From positions 1 through 64,000 of the forward strand of contig DHDP01000014.1 in the NCBI GenBank assembly GCA_002399405.1: a DNA stretch of 64,000 bases, read 5' to 3'. Of this stretch, positions 30,594-39,621 are shown piece after piece; position 1 is the stretch's first letter, and every line of letters starts with the position of its first letter. The notes beneath the pieces were generated by a model. It saw nothing but the letters and a program-made list of their open reading frames with translations, made no database searches and had not been told where the DNA came from. The position numbers and the translations under genes were made by a program. The stretch is from Treponema sp. UBA4873. GTDB lineage: Bacteria; Spirochaetota; Spirochaetia; Treponematales; Treponemataceae.

Positions 30594-33455
30594 CTACCTT
30601 CCCGATGAATCGAAACTTTTCGCCTGCCGGCTTCCGGGATACAGTTTTTTCAGCGTTTTCACCGTTTCGTCTGCATCTCCGTCTTTACCTGCCGCCCTGA
30701 ATGCATCCGCCGCGTTGTATAAAGCTGCGGCTGCGTCGTCGTCTTTTCCGTTCGCGCGGTACTGCTCCGCAGCAAACAGATAAAAACCGGCGGCTTCCTG
30801 ATTTTTTCCCGTCCGCCTGCTGTATAAACCGGCTGTATCAGCGTTCTCCGCAGCATCAAGGCTTTCCGCGTCGAGATGCTGTTTCTCGACGGCAAGCAGC
30901 TGCTGCGCAAGGTCGGCCGCACGCGGAAGCGTCGACTCGGAAGACGCGTACAGCGCGGCAAGCTCAGTTCCTGCCTTCCGGCCTTCCGCCGTCGTGAGTC
31001 CGCCCTTCCTGTCATATTCGGATTGCTTTTTCACGACAGCCTCGCTGCTGCCTGCCGCAAGTTTTTCGAGCTCCGCAGCCTGTTTCGCTATTCCGTCCGA
31101 CCGCGCCTGCTCTCCGAACTTCTGAAGCAGACCGCGGGCCTGTTCAAGAGCATCGCCGTAGTCGCCCGTCTGCCGGTAAAGGATCATGAGATTCTTCATC
31201 GCGCCGTAAATGTACGTGCTGCCGGGATATTTTTTTATGAGCGCGCTGTTCTGTAAAACGGCACGGCCGGCGCTGCCGAGCTCAGCCTGACAGTCCGCGC
31301 TGAAATACCACGACGCGTCGGTAAACTTTCCGTCGGGATACTGCTTTTCATATTCGGCAAAACGGGAAAGCGCCGTGCCGTACTGTTTTACCGTATAATA
31401 AATTTCCCCGCGGCGGTACATGGATTCTTCCGCCAGGTCTTCAGCTGGGAAAGTACGCGCAATTTTCTGATACGCGTTGTCTGCTTTTTCGATCTCGCCC
31501 TGTCTGACAAATATCTGCGCAGTTTCATACGAACACTTCATGCCGAACTGGTTGTTCTGCATCGTGTACGGAGAAAGCGTGCCGAGCGCCTTCGCATAAT
31601 TCCCTGCATCGGCGTATATTCCGGCACAGAGCAGCACCGCCTTTTCGCGGGACTGTTCGTCGGGTGCGGTTTTCACCGCCTCTTCCGCCTGCTCCGCGGC
31701 CCGGTCGTATGTACCGTTCTGGACGGCGGCATTTGCGGCCGTTATCCGCGCATTCCAATACAGCTCGTTCCCGGGATATTTATCCGCAAAACCTGAAAGC
31801 GTCGAATATGCGGCACCGCTTTTGCCGAGCCGGTACTGCGAATACCCCAGATAAAAAAGAGCATACTGCTGATATTTGCCGCTGCCGGGAGAAGCGCTGC
31901 GGTATTTTGTAAAACCGGTCTCCGCCTTGTTCCAGTCGCGGCTGTTGAACGCCGCAAGTCCCGCAACGTACTGAGCATCGCTTCCGCCGCTTTGTACGGC
32001 CTGATCGTATGCGGCGGAAAGTTTTCCGGCAAGCAGCAGCGTTTCAGCGTAATCGAGCCGCGCGGCATCGTCCATCCTTCCCGATTTTTCCAGCCGCTCA
32101 AACACCGGCAGCGCATCGGATATCCGCTGCGTCTTCACAAGAGAACGCGCATACAGAGCGAGCGCATGCGCATCCGAATCGTCAGCAGTTATTTTCTTAA
32201 CAATATTAACCGCGGTTTCGTAGTCCTTCGTGCCGTAATATGCAAGGGCGGTGTAATACCGCGTCTTTTCATCGGGATCCGCAATCTTTGCCGCGTACGA
32301 TTTTACGTCGTTCCATTTTCCCTGCAGCGCTGCGTACTTGAGCATGAGGACCGCATACGCCTCATAATCACTGCCTGATTCTTCGAGCCGCGCATCCTTT
32401 TCCGCCTTTTCAAGATATGCGGCGGCGTGCGCGGCATCGGTCTCGCCGAGCGTGATTTCCGCGCGGTACAACGCCATAGTCCGTTTCATCGCATCGGTCG
32501 CGCTGCCGCCGGCAGAATCAAAATACTGCTTCGTCTTTGCAAAATCGTTCCGGTTGTATGCGTCGATTCCGAGCCTCATCCAGAATTCCGAGACGAGCTC
32601 GGGAGAATCGGCAAGCGCGTTCTGCGCCTGTGCAAGAACTGTTCCGGCATCGGTGCCTACTTCGCTCCGGTGTTCGGACGAAACGGCATACGCTTTCTGA
32701 AGCGCGGCAGCCGCGAACTTTTTCTGTCCTGAAGCAAGCACTGCGCTGTACAGATTAAACGCATCCCTGTACTGTTTCAGTCCGAGGTACGCATCACCCG
32801 CGTAAATCGAAAAAAGGCCGTACACGTCTTCGGACAGTGAATCCTGCGGAAAGGAGCCGTAAAGCTCCGTCGTCTGCCGGTACGAGCCGGTTCTGTTGTA
32901 CGAATCGGCAAGTTTCAGAACGGCTTCCTCATAATCGGCCGGAGAAAATCTGCTGCCGTTCGAAACGACGTACCCGAACGGAGCGGCGGCTTCGGCATAC
33001 CGTCCGAGCGCGTAATACGAACGCGCGCCGTACAGGGCTGCGGAGCTGTAATACTGTCCGCCCGTTCCGCTTATTCTGCAGCTTTCAAAAAAGGAAAACA
33101 GCGCGCCGCGGTAATTCCGCTGCGCATACTGCGCGCGCCCCGTCCAGTAGCGGCATGAATGAATAAGCACCGGATCCTTTTCCACAAGTACCAGCGCCTT
33201 TTCGAGCGCTTTTTCCGCATCGCCGCTGCGGCCGAGCCGTACGAGACTTTCGCCTTCCATGACAAGCGCGCGTCCTGCGAACACCGAGTCGGGATACGCT
33301 GACTGAAGGCGAGAAGCGTACTCGACTGCTCCGGGATAAAATCCGCTGCTGTATGCGGCGGACAATTCGTTGAAGAGCGCCATATCAGTCTCTTCCGCAT
33401 ACAGCGCCGTTGTCAGAAATAGTACCGCAATTAAAAAAACATTTTTTCTCTTCAT
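30594..33455 (-). CDS. Exported TPR-repeat protein
   Basis: 953 residues with a signal peptide (MKRKNVFLIAVLFLTTALYA, about 1-20) and no lipobox. From residue 25 to about 940 it is nearly all tetratricopeptide-like helical hairpins, for example GEIYYTVKQYGTALSRFAEY and YLGYSQYRLGKSGAAYSTLS, about 20 or more units by eye. It resembles periplasmic YbgF/BamD-type TPR scaffolds but is much longer. It sits 9 bp after the secreted protein gene and 3 bp before the barrel gene. It could bridge inner-membrane TonB parts and the outer-membrane barrel; that is inference from position. Confidence 0.82.
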   Translation of the reverse strand: MKRKNVFLIAVLFLTTALYAEETDMALFNELSAAYSSGFYPGAVEYASRLQSAYPDSVFAGRALVMEGESLVRLGRSGDAEKALEKALVLVEKDPVLIHSCRYWTGRAQYAQRNYRGALFSFFESCRISGTGGQYYSSAALYGARSYYALGRYAEAAAPFGYVVSNGSRFSPADYEEAVLKLADSYNRTGSYRQTTELYGSFPQDSLSEDVYGLFSIYAGDAYLGLKQYRDAFNLYSAVLASGQKKFAAAALQKAYAVSSEHRSEVGTDAGTVLAQAQNALADSPELVSEFWMRLGIDAYNRNDFAKTKQYFDSAGGSATDAMKRTMALYRAEITLGETDAAHAAAYLEKAEKDARLEESGSDYEAYAVLMLKYAALQGKWNDVKSYAAKIADPDEKTRYYTALAYYGTKDYETAVNIVKKITADDSDAHALALYARSLVKTQRISDALPVFERLEKSGRMDDAARLDYAETLLLAGKLSAAYDQAVQSGGSDAQYVAGLAAFNSRDWNKAETGFTKYRSASPGSGKYQQYALFYLGYSQYRLGKSGAAYSTLSGFADKYPGNELYWNARITAANAAVQNGTYDRAAEQAEEAVKTAPDEQSREKAVLLCAGIYADAGNYAKALGTLSPYTMQNNQFGMKCSYETAQIFVRQGEIEKADNAYQKIARTFPAEDLAEESMYRRGEIYYTVKQYGTALSRFAEYEKQYPDGKFTDASWYFSADCQAELGSAGRAVLQNSALIKKYPGSTYIYGAMKNLMILYRQTGDYGDALEQARGLLQKFGEQARSDGIAKQAAELEKLAAGSSEAVVKKQSEYDRKGGLTTAEGRKAGTELAALYASSESTLPRAADLAQQLLAVEKQHLDAESLDAAENADTAGLYSRRTGKNQEAAGFYLFAAEQYRANGKDDDAAAALYNAADAFRAAGKDGDADETVKTLKKLYPGSRQAKSFDSSGR

Positions 33456-33464
33456 GGCCGTTCG

Positions 33465-34835
33465 TCAAAGCGGAAAGAATTTATCAGAAGTTTTCATCCG
33501 CGTCAGATGGATAAAATTGCTGCTGTTGTTCCGGCAGAAATCGTCGATCGCAGATTCCGCGCCGTTTCTGAACACAACACAGTTGAATTTCCCTTCGGTA
33601 TCAAAATAAGGAAACAAAATTGCGCACTGATTGAATACCTTCACTTCAGGAGAAGCTTTGCGGTCGGTTTCGCGAACCGCCGCAAGATAACATTCGCCAG
33701 GATATTCCGATGCGAACACGTACATAAGCGGTTTGAGCACAACCGCGGAATATCCGTTGTCCTTTATATATCCGACAGAGTTCTTTATTCCGTCGGCAGT
33801 CAGCTCCGCGCTGAACGGCTCCTCAGTCATGTCGACGCCCGACTGCGGGTACAGATAATTTCTGCCGGCGTTTACGGAAAGAACGGCAGCGGCAATATTC
33901 CGCGTCCAGTCGAGCGCAAACGACGTGCTGTATTTTTCGGACATAATTCCCTGGTATCCGAGCGGATCGTTGTCGACAGTCCGGACAAGCAGCGGGGCCC
34001 GCTTCAGACTGCTGCCGGAAAGCGGATTAACAAGACCGTCCGCAATCCATTTTACAAATCCCGCGGAGGAGAGCGAAATTTTATCCGCATCCTCTTCGGG
34101 AATCCCGCGGCGTACGCCGGTGGAAATATACACGGGCTCATCGTTCTCGTCGTACATCGCGTCATCCGCATACACAAGATCAGGAAGTTTTTCGCGGATA
34201 ACGTTTATCATCTGAAGCGTGCTGTGGTACATGTCAGTATGCTGCGACGCATATTTCCACGGCAGCGTATTTTTCGTCCACGACGCAACGTCGGCAAACG
34301 ATGCCGTATAAAAGCGTGCGAAAGGCAGACCTGTCGGAACCTGCCGCGATGCATATCCTCCGAAAATAATAAAATCGGCATATGCGTTATTCTTAAGCGG
34401 AACGAACTGCACGCAGACGTCGCTGTCTTTCGCAAAATAATATTTAATGCGCAGCGGATTTCCCGAACGTTTGTCGCGGACAAGCACCCAGCTTCCGGGC
34501 GCATCGCCGGGATAGACGCTCTGCATCTCCGTACTTTTTCCCTTGTCCGAATACACGTCTACCGGAAGCTCCGCCTGCGGCGACACAAAAACGGAAAACG
34601 TCGTTTCCGATTCTTCAATCCGTATCTGAAACTGTTCGCCCGCACTGTTCCGGCGCAGTTCCTGACGGTTCGCGCGTACGTCGTTCAGAGGCGCTTCGAA
34701 CCACGTCTCAACGAGGCCGCTGCGTATTTCGGACGAGTCGGGAATTCTGTAACTGCCGTATTCAGCATAAACGGAAATACATGCAGTCATAAAAAATACA
34801 GATGCACCCAAAATCCTTTTATACGTCGTCACCAT
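33465..34835 (-). CDS. Exported protein of unknown function, first of the TonB run
   Basis: 456 residues from the ATG at 34835, which has GGAG 7 nt upstream and begins a signal peptide (MVTTYKRILGASVFFMTACI, cleaved near SVYA-EYG). A longer reading from 34973 lacks support. The first 150 residues look like a beta-sandwich (EEPSESETTFSVF region, SWVLVRDKRSGNPLRIKYYF). The second half is mixed alpha/beta with an acidic DDAMYDENDEPVY segment and many Tyr and Trp. I do not recognise a family. It is followed after 9 bp by the TPR gene. It is 49 bp after the activase gene, with no strong terminator between. Confidence 0.7.
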   Translation of the reverse strand: MVTTYKRILGASVFFMTACISVYAEYGSYRIPDSSEIRSGLVETWFEAPLNDVRANRQELRRNSAGEQFQIRIEESETTFSVFVSPQAELPVDVYSDKGKSTEMQSVYPGDAPGSWVLVRDKRSGNPLRIKYYFAKDSDVCVQFVPLKNNAYADFIIFGGYASRQVPTGLPFARFYTASFADVASWTKNTLPWKYASQHTDMYHSTLQMINVIREKLPDLVYADDAMYDENDEPVYISTGVRRGIPEEDADKISLSSAGFVKWIADGLVNPLSGSSLKRAPLLVRTVDNDPLGYQGIMSEKYSTSFALDWTRNIAAAVLSVNAGRNYLYPQSGVDMTEEPFSAELTADGIKNSVGYIKDNGYSAVVLKPLMYVFASEYPGECYLAAVRETDRKASPEVKVFNQCAILFPYFDTEGKFNCVVFRNGAESAIDDFCRNNSSNFIHLTRMKTSDKFFPL

Positions 34836-34884
34836 TGTTATTCTCCGCTGCTCCGTTTCCGAAATGCCGGAAAAACCGGCGGTT

Positions 34885-37800
34885 TCAGACGGCCGCTGTT
34901 GCGCCGGCTGCGGGCGGCATACTGCCGGCAGCGACCGGTTCCGTATCGATAAAGCCGGCGCCGCCTTCCGCAAGACGTGTCTCCGGTTTCACAAGTTTTC
35001 CGTCGGGCGTGACGATCATGCCGTCGTCGTTCTCGTCGGGATGTCTGCCCGCGGGTGCGTTCGACAGAAGCAGCTTGAGACGGTTAAGCTGATTCACTTC
35101 GCTCGACCCCGGATCGTAGTCGATTGCGCTTATGTTCGCTCCGGGGAAGCGGCGGCGCAGTTCTTTTATCATGCCCTTTCCGGTTACGTGGTTGGGCAGA
35201 CAGGCGAACGGCTGCACGCACGCGATGCTCGGCACGCCCTCTTTTATGAGGTCGACCATCTCTGCAGTTAAGAACCACCCTTCGCCCGTAATGTTACCGA
35301 GCTGCACGATGTCGTCAACCCCTTTCATCTGCTCGTAAATCGACTCGGGGGCGTCGAACCGTCTGCTGCTGCGCAGATAGCGTTCAATCTGCGTCCTGTA
35401 ACGCCCTGCGAACCACACAAGCAGTCTGGCGTTGCGTTCCGTTTTCTTCGGAAACGCAAGTTTTTCATGGCGGAATATGCCCGTCGCGAACGAATACAGG
35501 AAAAAGTTCACCATGTCGGGAACGACCGCCTCAGCCCCTTCGCGTTCGATTGTTTCGACGATCTGATTGTTCGCCGTCGGGTGGAACTTAACAAGAATTT
35601 CACCGACAACGCCGACGCGCGGTTTTTTGACGGGAAGAAGCGGCAGCCTGTCGAAATCGTCGATAATGTTCTTAACAAGTTTGTGGTAGCCGTGCCTCGA
35701 AAGCGATTTGAGCTGTATCTCCGCTCGTCCGTTCCATTTTTCGTAGAGCGCGTTCGCGGAGCCCGGAACGGCCTCGTACGGCCTCGTGCGGTAAAGCACG
35801 CGCATAAGCACGTCGCCTATCATCACGCTCATGAGAATACGGTCGATAAGCGGCAGCGTAAGCTTGAATCCGGGATTTTTTTCAAAGCCGAGAGCGTTCA
35901 GAGAGAGTACCGGTATCTTACCCCAGCCTGCGTCGTTGAGCGCGCGGCGGATAAATCCGATGTAGTTCGTCGCGCGGCATCCGCCGCCCGTCTGCGTAAT
36001 GATGAGCGACGTATGGTCGACGTCGTACTTGCCCGACTGCAGGGCGGATATCATCTGCCCGGTGACGAGGATGGACGGATAGCACGCGTCGTTGTTGACG
36101 TATTTCAGACCGATGTCGACGGCCTTCGGATCGACGGCGTCGAGAATGACAAATTTATATCCGCTGTATTCAAACGCTTTCTGAATGAGACGGAAATGAA
36201 TAGGCGACATCTGCGGCGCAATAATCGTATGCGTGTATTTCATTTCCTTCGTGAACACCTGACGCTGATATGCGGCGCTCTTCACGACTGGCCTGCGGTG
36301 GTTGCGTTCGCGCTCGCGCACCGCCGCGATGAGCGAGCGTATTCTGATGCGGACGGCGCCGAGGTTCGAGCCCTCGTCTATCTTTATAAGCGTGTACATG
36401 CGTCCCTTCGCGCGCATGATTTCGTCAACCTGATCGGCCGTGACAGCGTCGAGCCCGCAGCCGAAACTCGTGAGCTGCACGAGCTCAAGGTCGGGCATGC
36501 CTGTCACGAAAGACGCCGCGCGGTACAATCTGTTGTGATACGTCCACTGATCGATGATGCGGAGCGGACGCTCGATGCTCCCGAGATGCGCGACGCTGTC
36601 CTCCGTGAAAACCGCAAGTCCCAGGCCGTTTATGAGCTCCGGTATGCCGTGGTTTATTTCAGGATCAAGATGATACGGCCGCCCCGCAAGCACGATTCCT
36701 TCCGCGCCGCGGCGAATCATCTCCTCGAGCGCCTCTTCTCCTTCGGCCTCGACGTCCCGGCGGAATTTCTCCTGTTCCTTCCACGCAGCGCCGACTGCTT
36801 CGTCTATCTGCGCGGCTGTCAGCTGCGGAAAACGAGGAATAAGTTCCTCCGCGAGACGTTCGGCAAGACGCTTCCTGTCGTAAATCGGCAGGAACGGATT
36901 CATGTAGAGAACGGACGAATCCTGACGCAGCGCATCGATATTGTTTCTGAGAACTTCGGGGTAGCTCGTGACGATCGGACAGTTGTAATGATTTCCCGCG
37001 CCGGGATCTTCCTGCTGTTCGTACGGCGCACACGGATAGAAGATGAATTTTATTCCCTGCTGCAGCAGGCTTTCGACGTGGCCGTGCGAAATTTTTCCCG
37101 GATAGCAGACTGATTCGGACGGAATCGTTTCGAGTCCTTTCTCGTAGACAATGCGGGACGAACGCGGCGAAAGCACGACGCGGAAGCCGAGCTTCGTAAA
37201 GAACGTGAACCACAGCGGATAATTTTCGTACAGATTCAGGACGCGCGGAATGCCGACGTCTCCCATCGGAGCGTCTTCCTTACGCAATGGCGCGTAATGG
37301 AACAGGCGCTTATATTTCCAGTCGAACAAGTTGGGAAGTTTCGCTTCCTTCGCAGCCTCAATGTTCGTGTCTTTCTTATTGCTCGCGTCGAGCACGTCGC
37401 CGCCGATTTCCGCACCGCGTTCGCACCTGTTTCCTGTAACGAACCTGCGCTGTGCACCTCCGGCAGTAAACGTATTGATTGTGAGAAGACAGTTGTTCTG
37501 ACACTTTCCGCAGCGGCGGAGCTCAAGGTCGACGTGGAACGAATCGAGCTGGTCGAGAGTCGTGATGCCGGAATGCAGCTCGCGGCGCGGCGTGCCGGGC
37601 GGATCGTCGGGCTTCGGAGCCGTAAGGTCGAGCCACTGGTCGTACGCGATAAGCGCAGAACCGTACGCGCCCATGAGCCCCGCGACGTCGGGCCGGAACA
37701 CATTCACCCCTGCAATCTTCTCGAACGCGCGGAGAACAGCGTCGTTGTTGAACGTGCCGCCCTGCACGACGACTTTCATACCTATGTCGCTCGCTTTACG

Positions 37801-39477
37801 AAGTTTTATGACCTTAAAAAGCGCGTTTTTGATGACGGAATAGGACAGACCGGCTGAAATGTCGGCGACGGAGGCGCCTTCCTTCTGTGCCTGCTTGACG
37901 CGGCTGTTCATGAAAACAGTACAGCGGCTGCCCAGGTCGACAGGTTTCTGTGCGAGCAGCGCAATCCTGCTGAATTCGCGCACGTCCATACCCATCGTAT
38001 GCGCAAAGTTGTCCAGGAAACTGCCGCACCCCGACGAACACGCTTCGTTCAGCTGAATCGAAACGATTGCGCCGTCCTTCATGCGCAGACACTTCATGTC
38101 CTGACCGCCTATGTCGAGCAGAAATTCAACGCCCGGCACAAAGAAGTCGGCCGCGCGGTAATGCGTGATTGTCTCCACTTCTCCCGAATCGACGTTGAGC
38201 GCTGCCTGAAAAAGCGCCTCGCCGTATCCGGTGGAAACGGAACGCGCAATGTACACGTCTTCCGGCAGCCGGTGATACAGCTGCTTGAGGACTTTTACCG
38301 CAAGTTCCACCGGATTTCCCGCATTCGGCGCGTAGAAATCCCACAGGATTCGTCCTTCCTGATCGATAAGAACGGCTTTCGTCGTCGTCGAGCCCGCGTC
38401 GAGACCGAGGAACACCGGTCCCTTCACCGAATCAAGATTGCCGCGCTTCGCTTTTTCCTGCGCGTGGCGCGTCTGGAACTCATCGAGATCCTCCTGATTC
38501 CTGAACAGCGGTTCAAGGCGCTGCACTTCGTTGAGTTCCGCGCCGATAAGGTTCTTCAGACTCGCGCGGAATTCCGTAATCGTCGGAAAATGAAAGTCCG
38601 GGCCGCACGCGTCGCAGCTGTATTTGCGGTCCGCGGAATATGCGGAACCCTGAGCGACGAACAGCTGGGAATTTTCGGGAACGATTATTTCATCGGGCTT
38701 GAGCTTGAGCGTTAAGACAAAGCGTTCGCGGAGCTGGTCCATAAAATGAAGCGGGCCGCCGAGAAAAGCGACGTGTCCGCGGATAGGTTTGCCGCACGCA
38801 AGGCCCGATATCGTCTGGCTCACGACAGCCTGAAAAATGGAAGCCGCAATATCCTCGCGCCGCGCGCCTTCGTTGATAAGCGGCTGGACGTCGGTTTTCG
38901 CGAACACGCCGCAGCGGGCCGCAATCGGATAAATAGTGTGCGCGCCGCGGGCCAGTTCATTAAGCCCGTCGGCATCAGTCTCAAGGAGCGCCGCCATCTG
39001 GTCGATGAACGCTCCCGTACCGCCGGCGCACGTTCCGTTCATGCGCTGCTCTATACCGCCGCGGAAGTACGTAATTTTTGCATCCTCGCCGCCGAGCTCT
39101 ATAACGACGTCCGTCTGCGGAATAATCTTTTTTACGGCTGTCGTTGCGGCTATAACTTCCTGAATAAACGGAATACTGAGCCACTGCGACACTGACAGAC
39201 CGCCCGATCCCGTAACTTTTACGCTGACGGTGCGTTTCGTACCGCCGGCAACCTTCTCTTCAACGACGTCGAGCGCCTGATTTACGACAGTAACGATTGT
39301 GCTGCGTATATCCGCGCGGTGACGCTGATAGTCGCCGTAAATAAGCGTATCGTCGTCGTCGAGCACGGCGATTTTCACCGTCGTCGAGCCGACATCAATA
39401 CCGATTCGAATCGGCAGCAGATTTTCTGCAGTAAACTGTACAACATTCTTTCCGGTAGCACTCTGTATTTCAGCCAT
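34885..39477 (-). CDS. Giant 2-hydroxyacyl-CoA dehydratase-activator-type ASKHA protein
   Basis: 1530 residues. Two BadF/BcrD-type ATPase domains stand in tandem: the first (about 24-270) with IGIDVGSTTVKIAVL and the cluster-binding GTCAGGTGAFIDQ and RCGVFAKTD cysteines, the second (about 350-620) with LGLDAGSTTTKAVLI, CSSGCGSFLDNF and RCTVFMNSR. Then come a Cys-rich segment (CGKCQNNC, CERG; about 660-700), a DUF2229-like region (LPRVLNLYENYPLWFTFF-type), and an HgdB-like C-terminal part. Activators of this kind use ATP to inject low-potential electrons into a partner protein; the fused giants have no firmly assigned substrate. The ATG has AGGA 6 nt upstream. It diverges from murJ. Confidence 0.9.
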   Translation of the reverse strand: MAEIQSATGKNVVQFTAENLLPIRIGIDVGSTTVKIAVLDDDDTLIYGDYQRHRADIRSTIVTVVNQALDVVEEKVAGGTKRTVSVKVTGSGGLSVSQWLSIPFIQEVIAATTAVKKIIPQTDVVIELGGEDAKITYFRGGIEQRMNGTCAGGTGAFIDQMAALLETDADGLNELARGAHTIYPIAARCGVFAKTDVQPLINEGARREDIAASIFQAVVSQTISGLACGKPIRGHVAFLGGPLHFMDQLRERFVLTLKLKPDEIIVPENSQLFVAQGSAYSADRKYSCDACGPDFHFPTITEFRASLKNLIGAELNEVQRLEPLFRNQEDLDEFQTRHAQEKAKRGNLDSVKGPVFLGLDAGSTTTKAVLIDQEGRILWDFYAPNAGNPVELAVKVLKQLYHRLPEDVYIARSVSTGYGEALFQAALNVDSGEVETITHYRAADFFVPGVEFLLDIGGQDMKCLRMKDGAIVSIQLNEACSSGCGSFLDNFAHTMGMDVREFSRIALLAQKPVDLGSRCTVFMNSRVKQAQKEGASVADISAGLSYSVIKNALFKVIKLRKASDIGMKVVVQGGTFNNDAVLRAFEKIAGVNVFRPDVAGLMGAYGSALIAYDQWLDLTAPKPDDPPGTPRRELHSGITTLDQLDSFHVDLELRRCGKCQNNCLLTINTFTAGGAQRRFVTGNRCERGAEIGGDVLDASNKKDTNIEAAKEAKLPNLFDWKYKRLFHYAPLRKEDAPMGDVGIPRVLNLYENYPLWFTFFTKLGFRVVLSPRSSRIVYEKGLETIPSESVCYPGKISHGHVESLLQQGIKFIFYPCAPYEQQEDPGAGNHYNCPIVTSYPEVLRNNIDALRQDSSVLYMNPFLPIYDRKRLAERLAEELIPRFPQLTAAQIDEAVGAAWKEQEKFRRDVEAEGEEALEEMIRRGAEGIVLAGRPYHLDPEINHGIPELINGLGLAVFTEDSVAHLGSIERPLRIIDQWTYHNRLYRAASFVTGMPDLELVQLTSFGCGLDAVTADQVDEIMRAKGRMYTLIKIDEGSNLGAVRIRIRSLIAAVRERERNHRRPVVKSAAYQRQVFTKEMKYTHTIIAPQMSPIHFRLIQKAFEYSGYKFVILDAVDPKAVDIGLKYVNNDACYPSILVTGQMISALQSGKYDVDHTSLIITQTGGGCRATNYIGFIRRALNDAGWGKIPVLSLNALGFEKNPGFKLTLPLIDRILMSVMIGDVLMRVLYRTRPYEAVPGSANALYEKWNGRAEIQLKSLSRHGYHKLVKNIIDDFDRLPLLPVKKPRVGVVGEILVKFHPTANNQIVETIEREGAEAVVPDMVNFFLYSFATGIFRHEKLAFPKKTERNARLLVWFAGRYRTQIERYLRSSRRFDAPESIYEQMKGVDDIVQLGNITGEGWFLTAEMVDLIKEGVPSIACVQPFACLPNHVTGKGMIKELRRRFPGANISAIDYDPGSSEVNQLNRLKLLLSNAPAGRHPDENDDGMIVTPDGKLVKPETRLAEGGAGFIDTEPVAAGSMPPAAGATAAV

Positions 39478-39582
39478 TATATATCCTTGTATTTACATCT
39501 TTACGCATGTATATATATAGATAATAATGGTAAAAGCTTTTTTAGGCAACCAAAGAGACTTTTTCTTTCCGTCATGCGAGCA

Positions 39583-39611
39583 TTGCTTATTTTCGGCAAC
39601 TTGAGTATTCT
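39583..39611 (+). promoter_or_regulatory. Candidate murJ promoter
   Basis: TTGCTT (39583-39588) and TATTCT (39606-39611) are 17 bp apart; the -10 ends 10 nt before the murJ ATG at 39622, and no Shine-Dalgarno sequence lies between. The rest of the 144-bp divergent gap (39478-39621) is AT-rich and carries the activase ribosome-binding site. Confidence 0.4.
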
Positions 39612-39621
39612 GAATAAATCT

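Noticed and set aside
35467..37113. Long plus-strand frame of 548 codons
   Set aside because: Antisense to the activase gene, with no start signal and no recognisable domain. The frames at 33507-34952, 5899-7491, 54858-55937 and 58252-59964 were rejected for the same reason.
39319..39621. N-terminal extension of murJ to 39319
   Set aside because: The extension runs back over the divergent activase gene and its promoter; MurJ similarity begins at the ATG at 39622.
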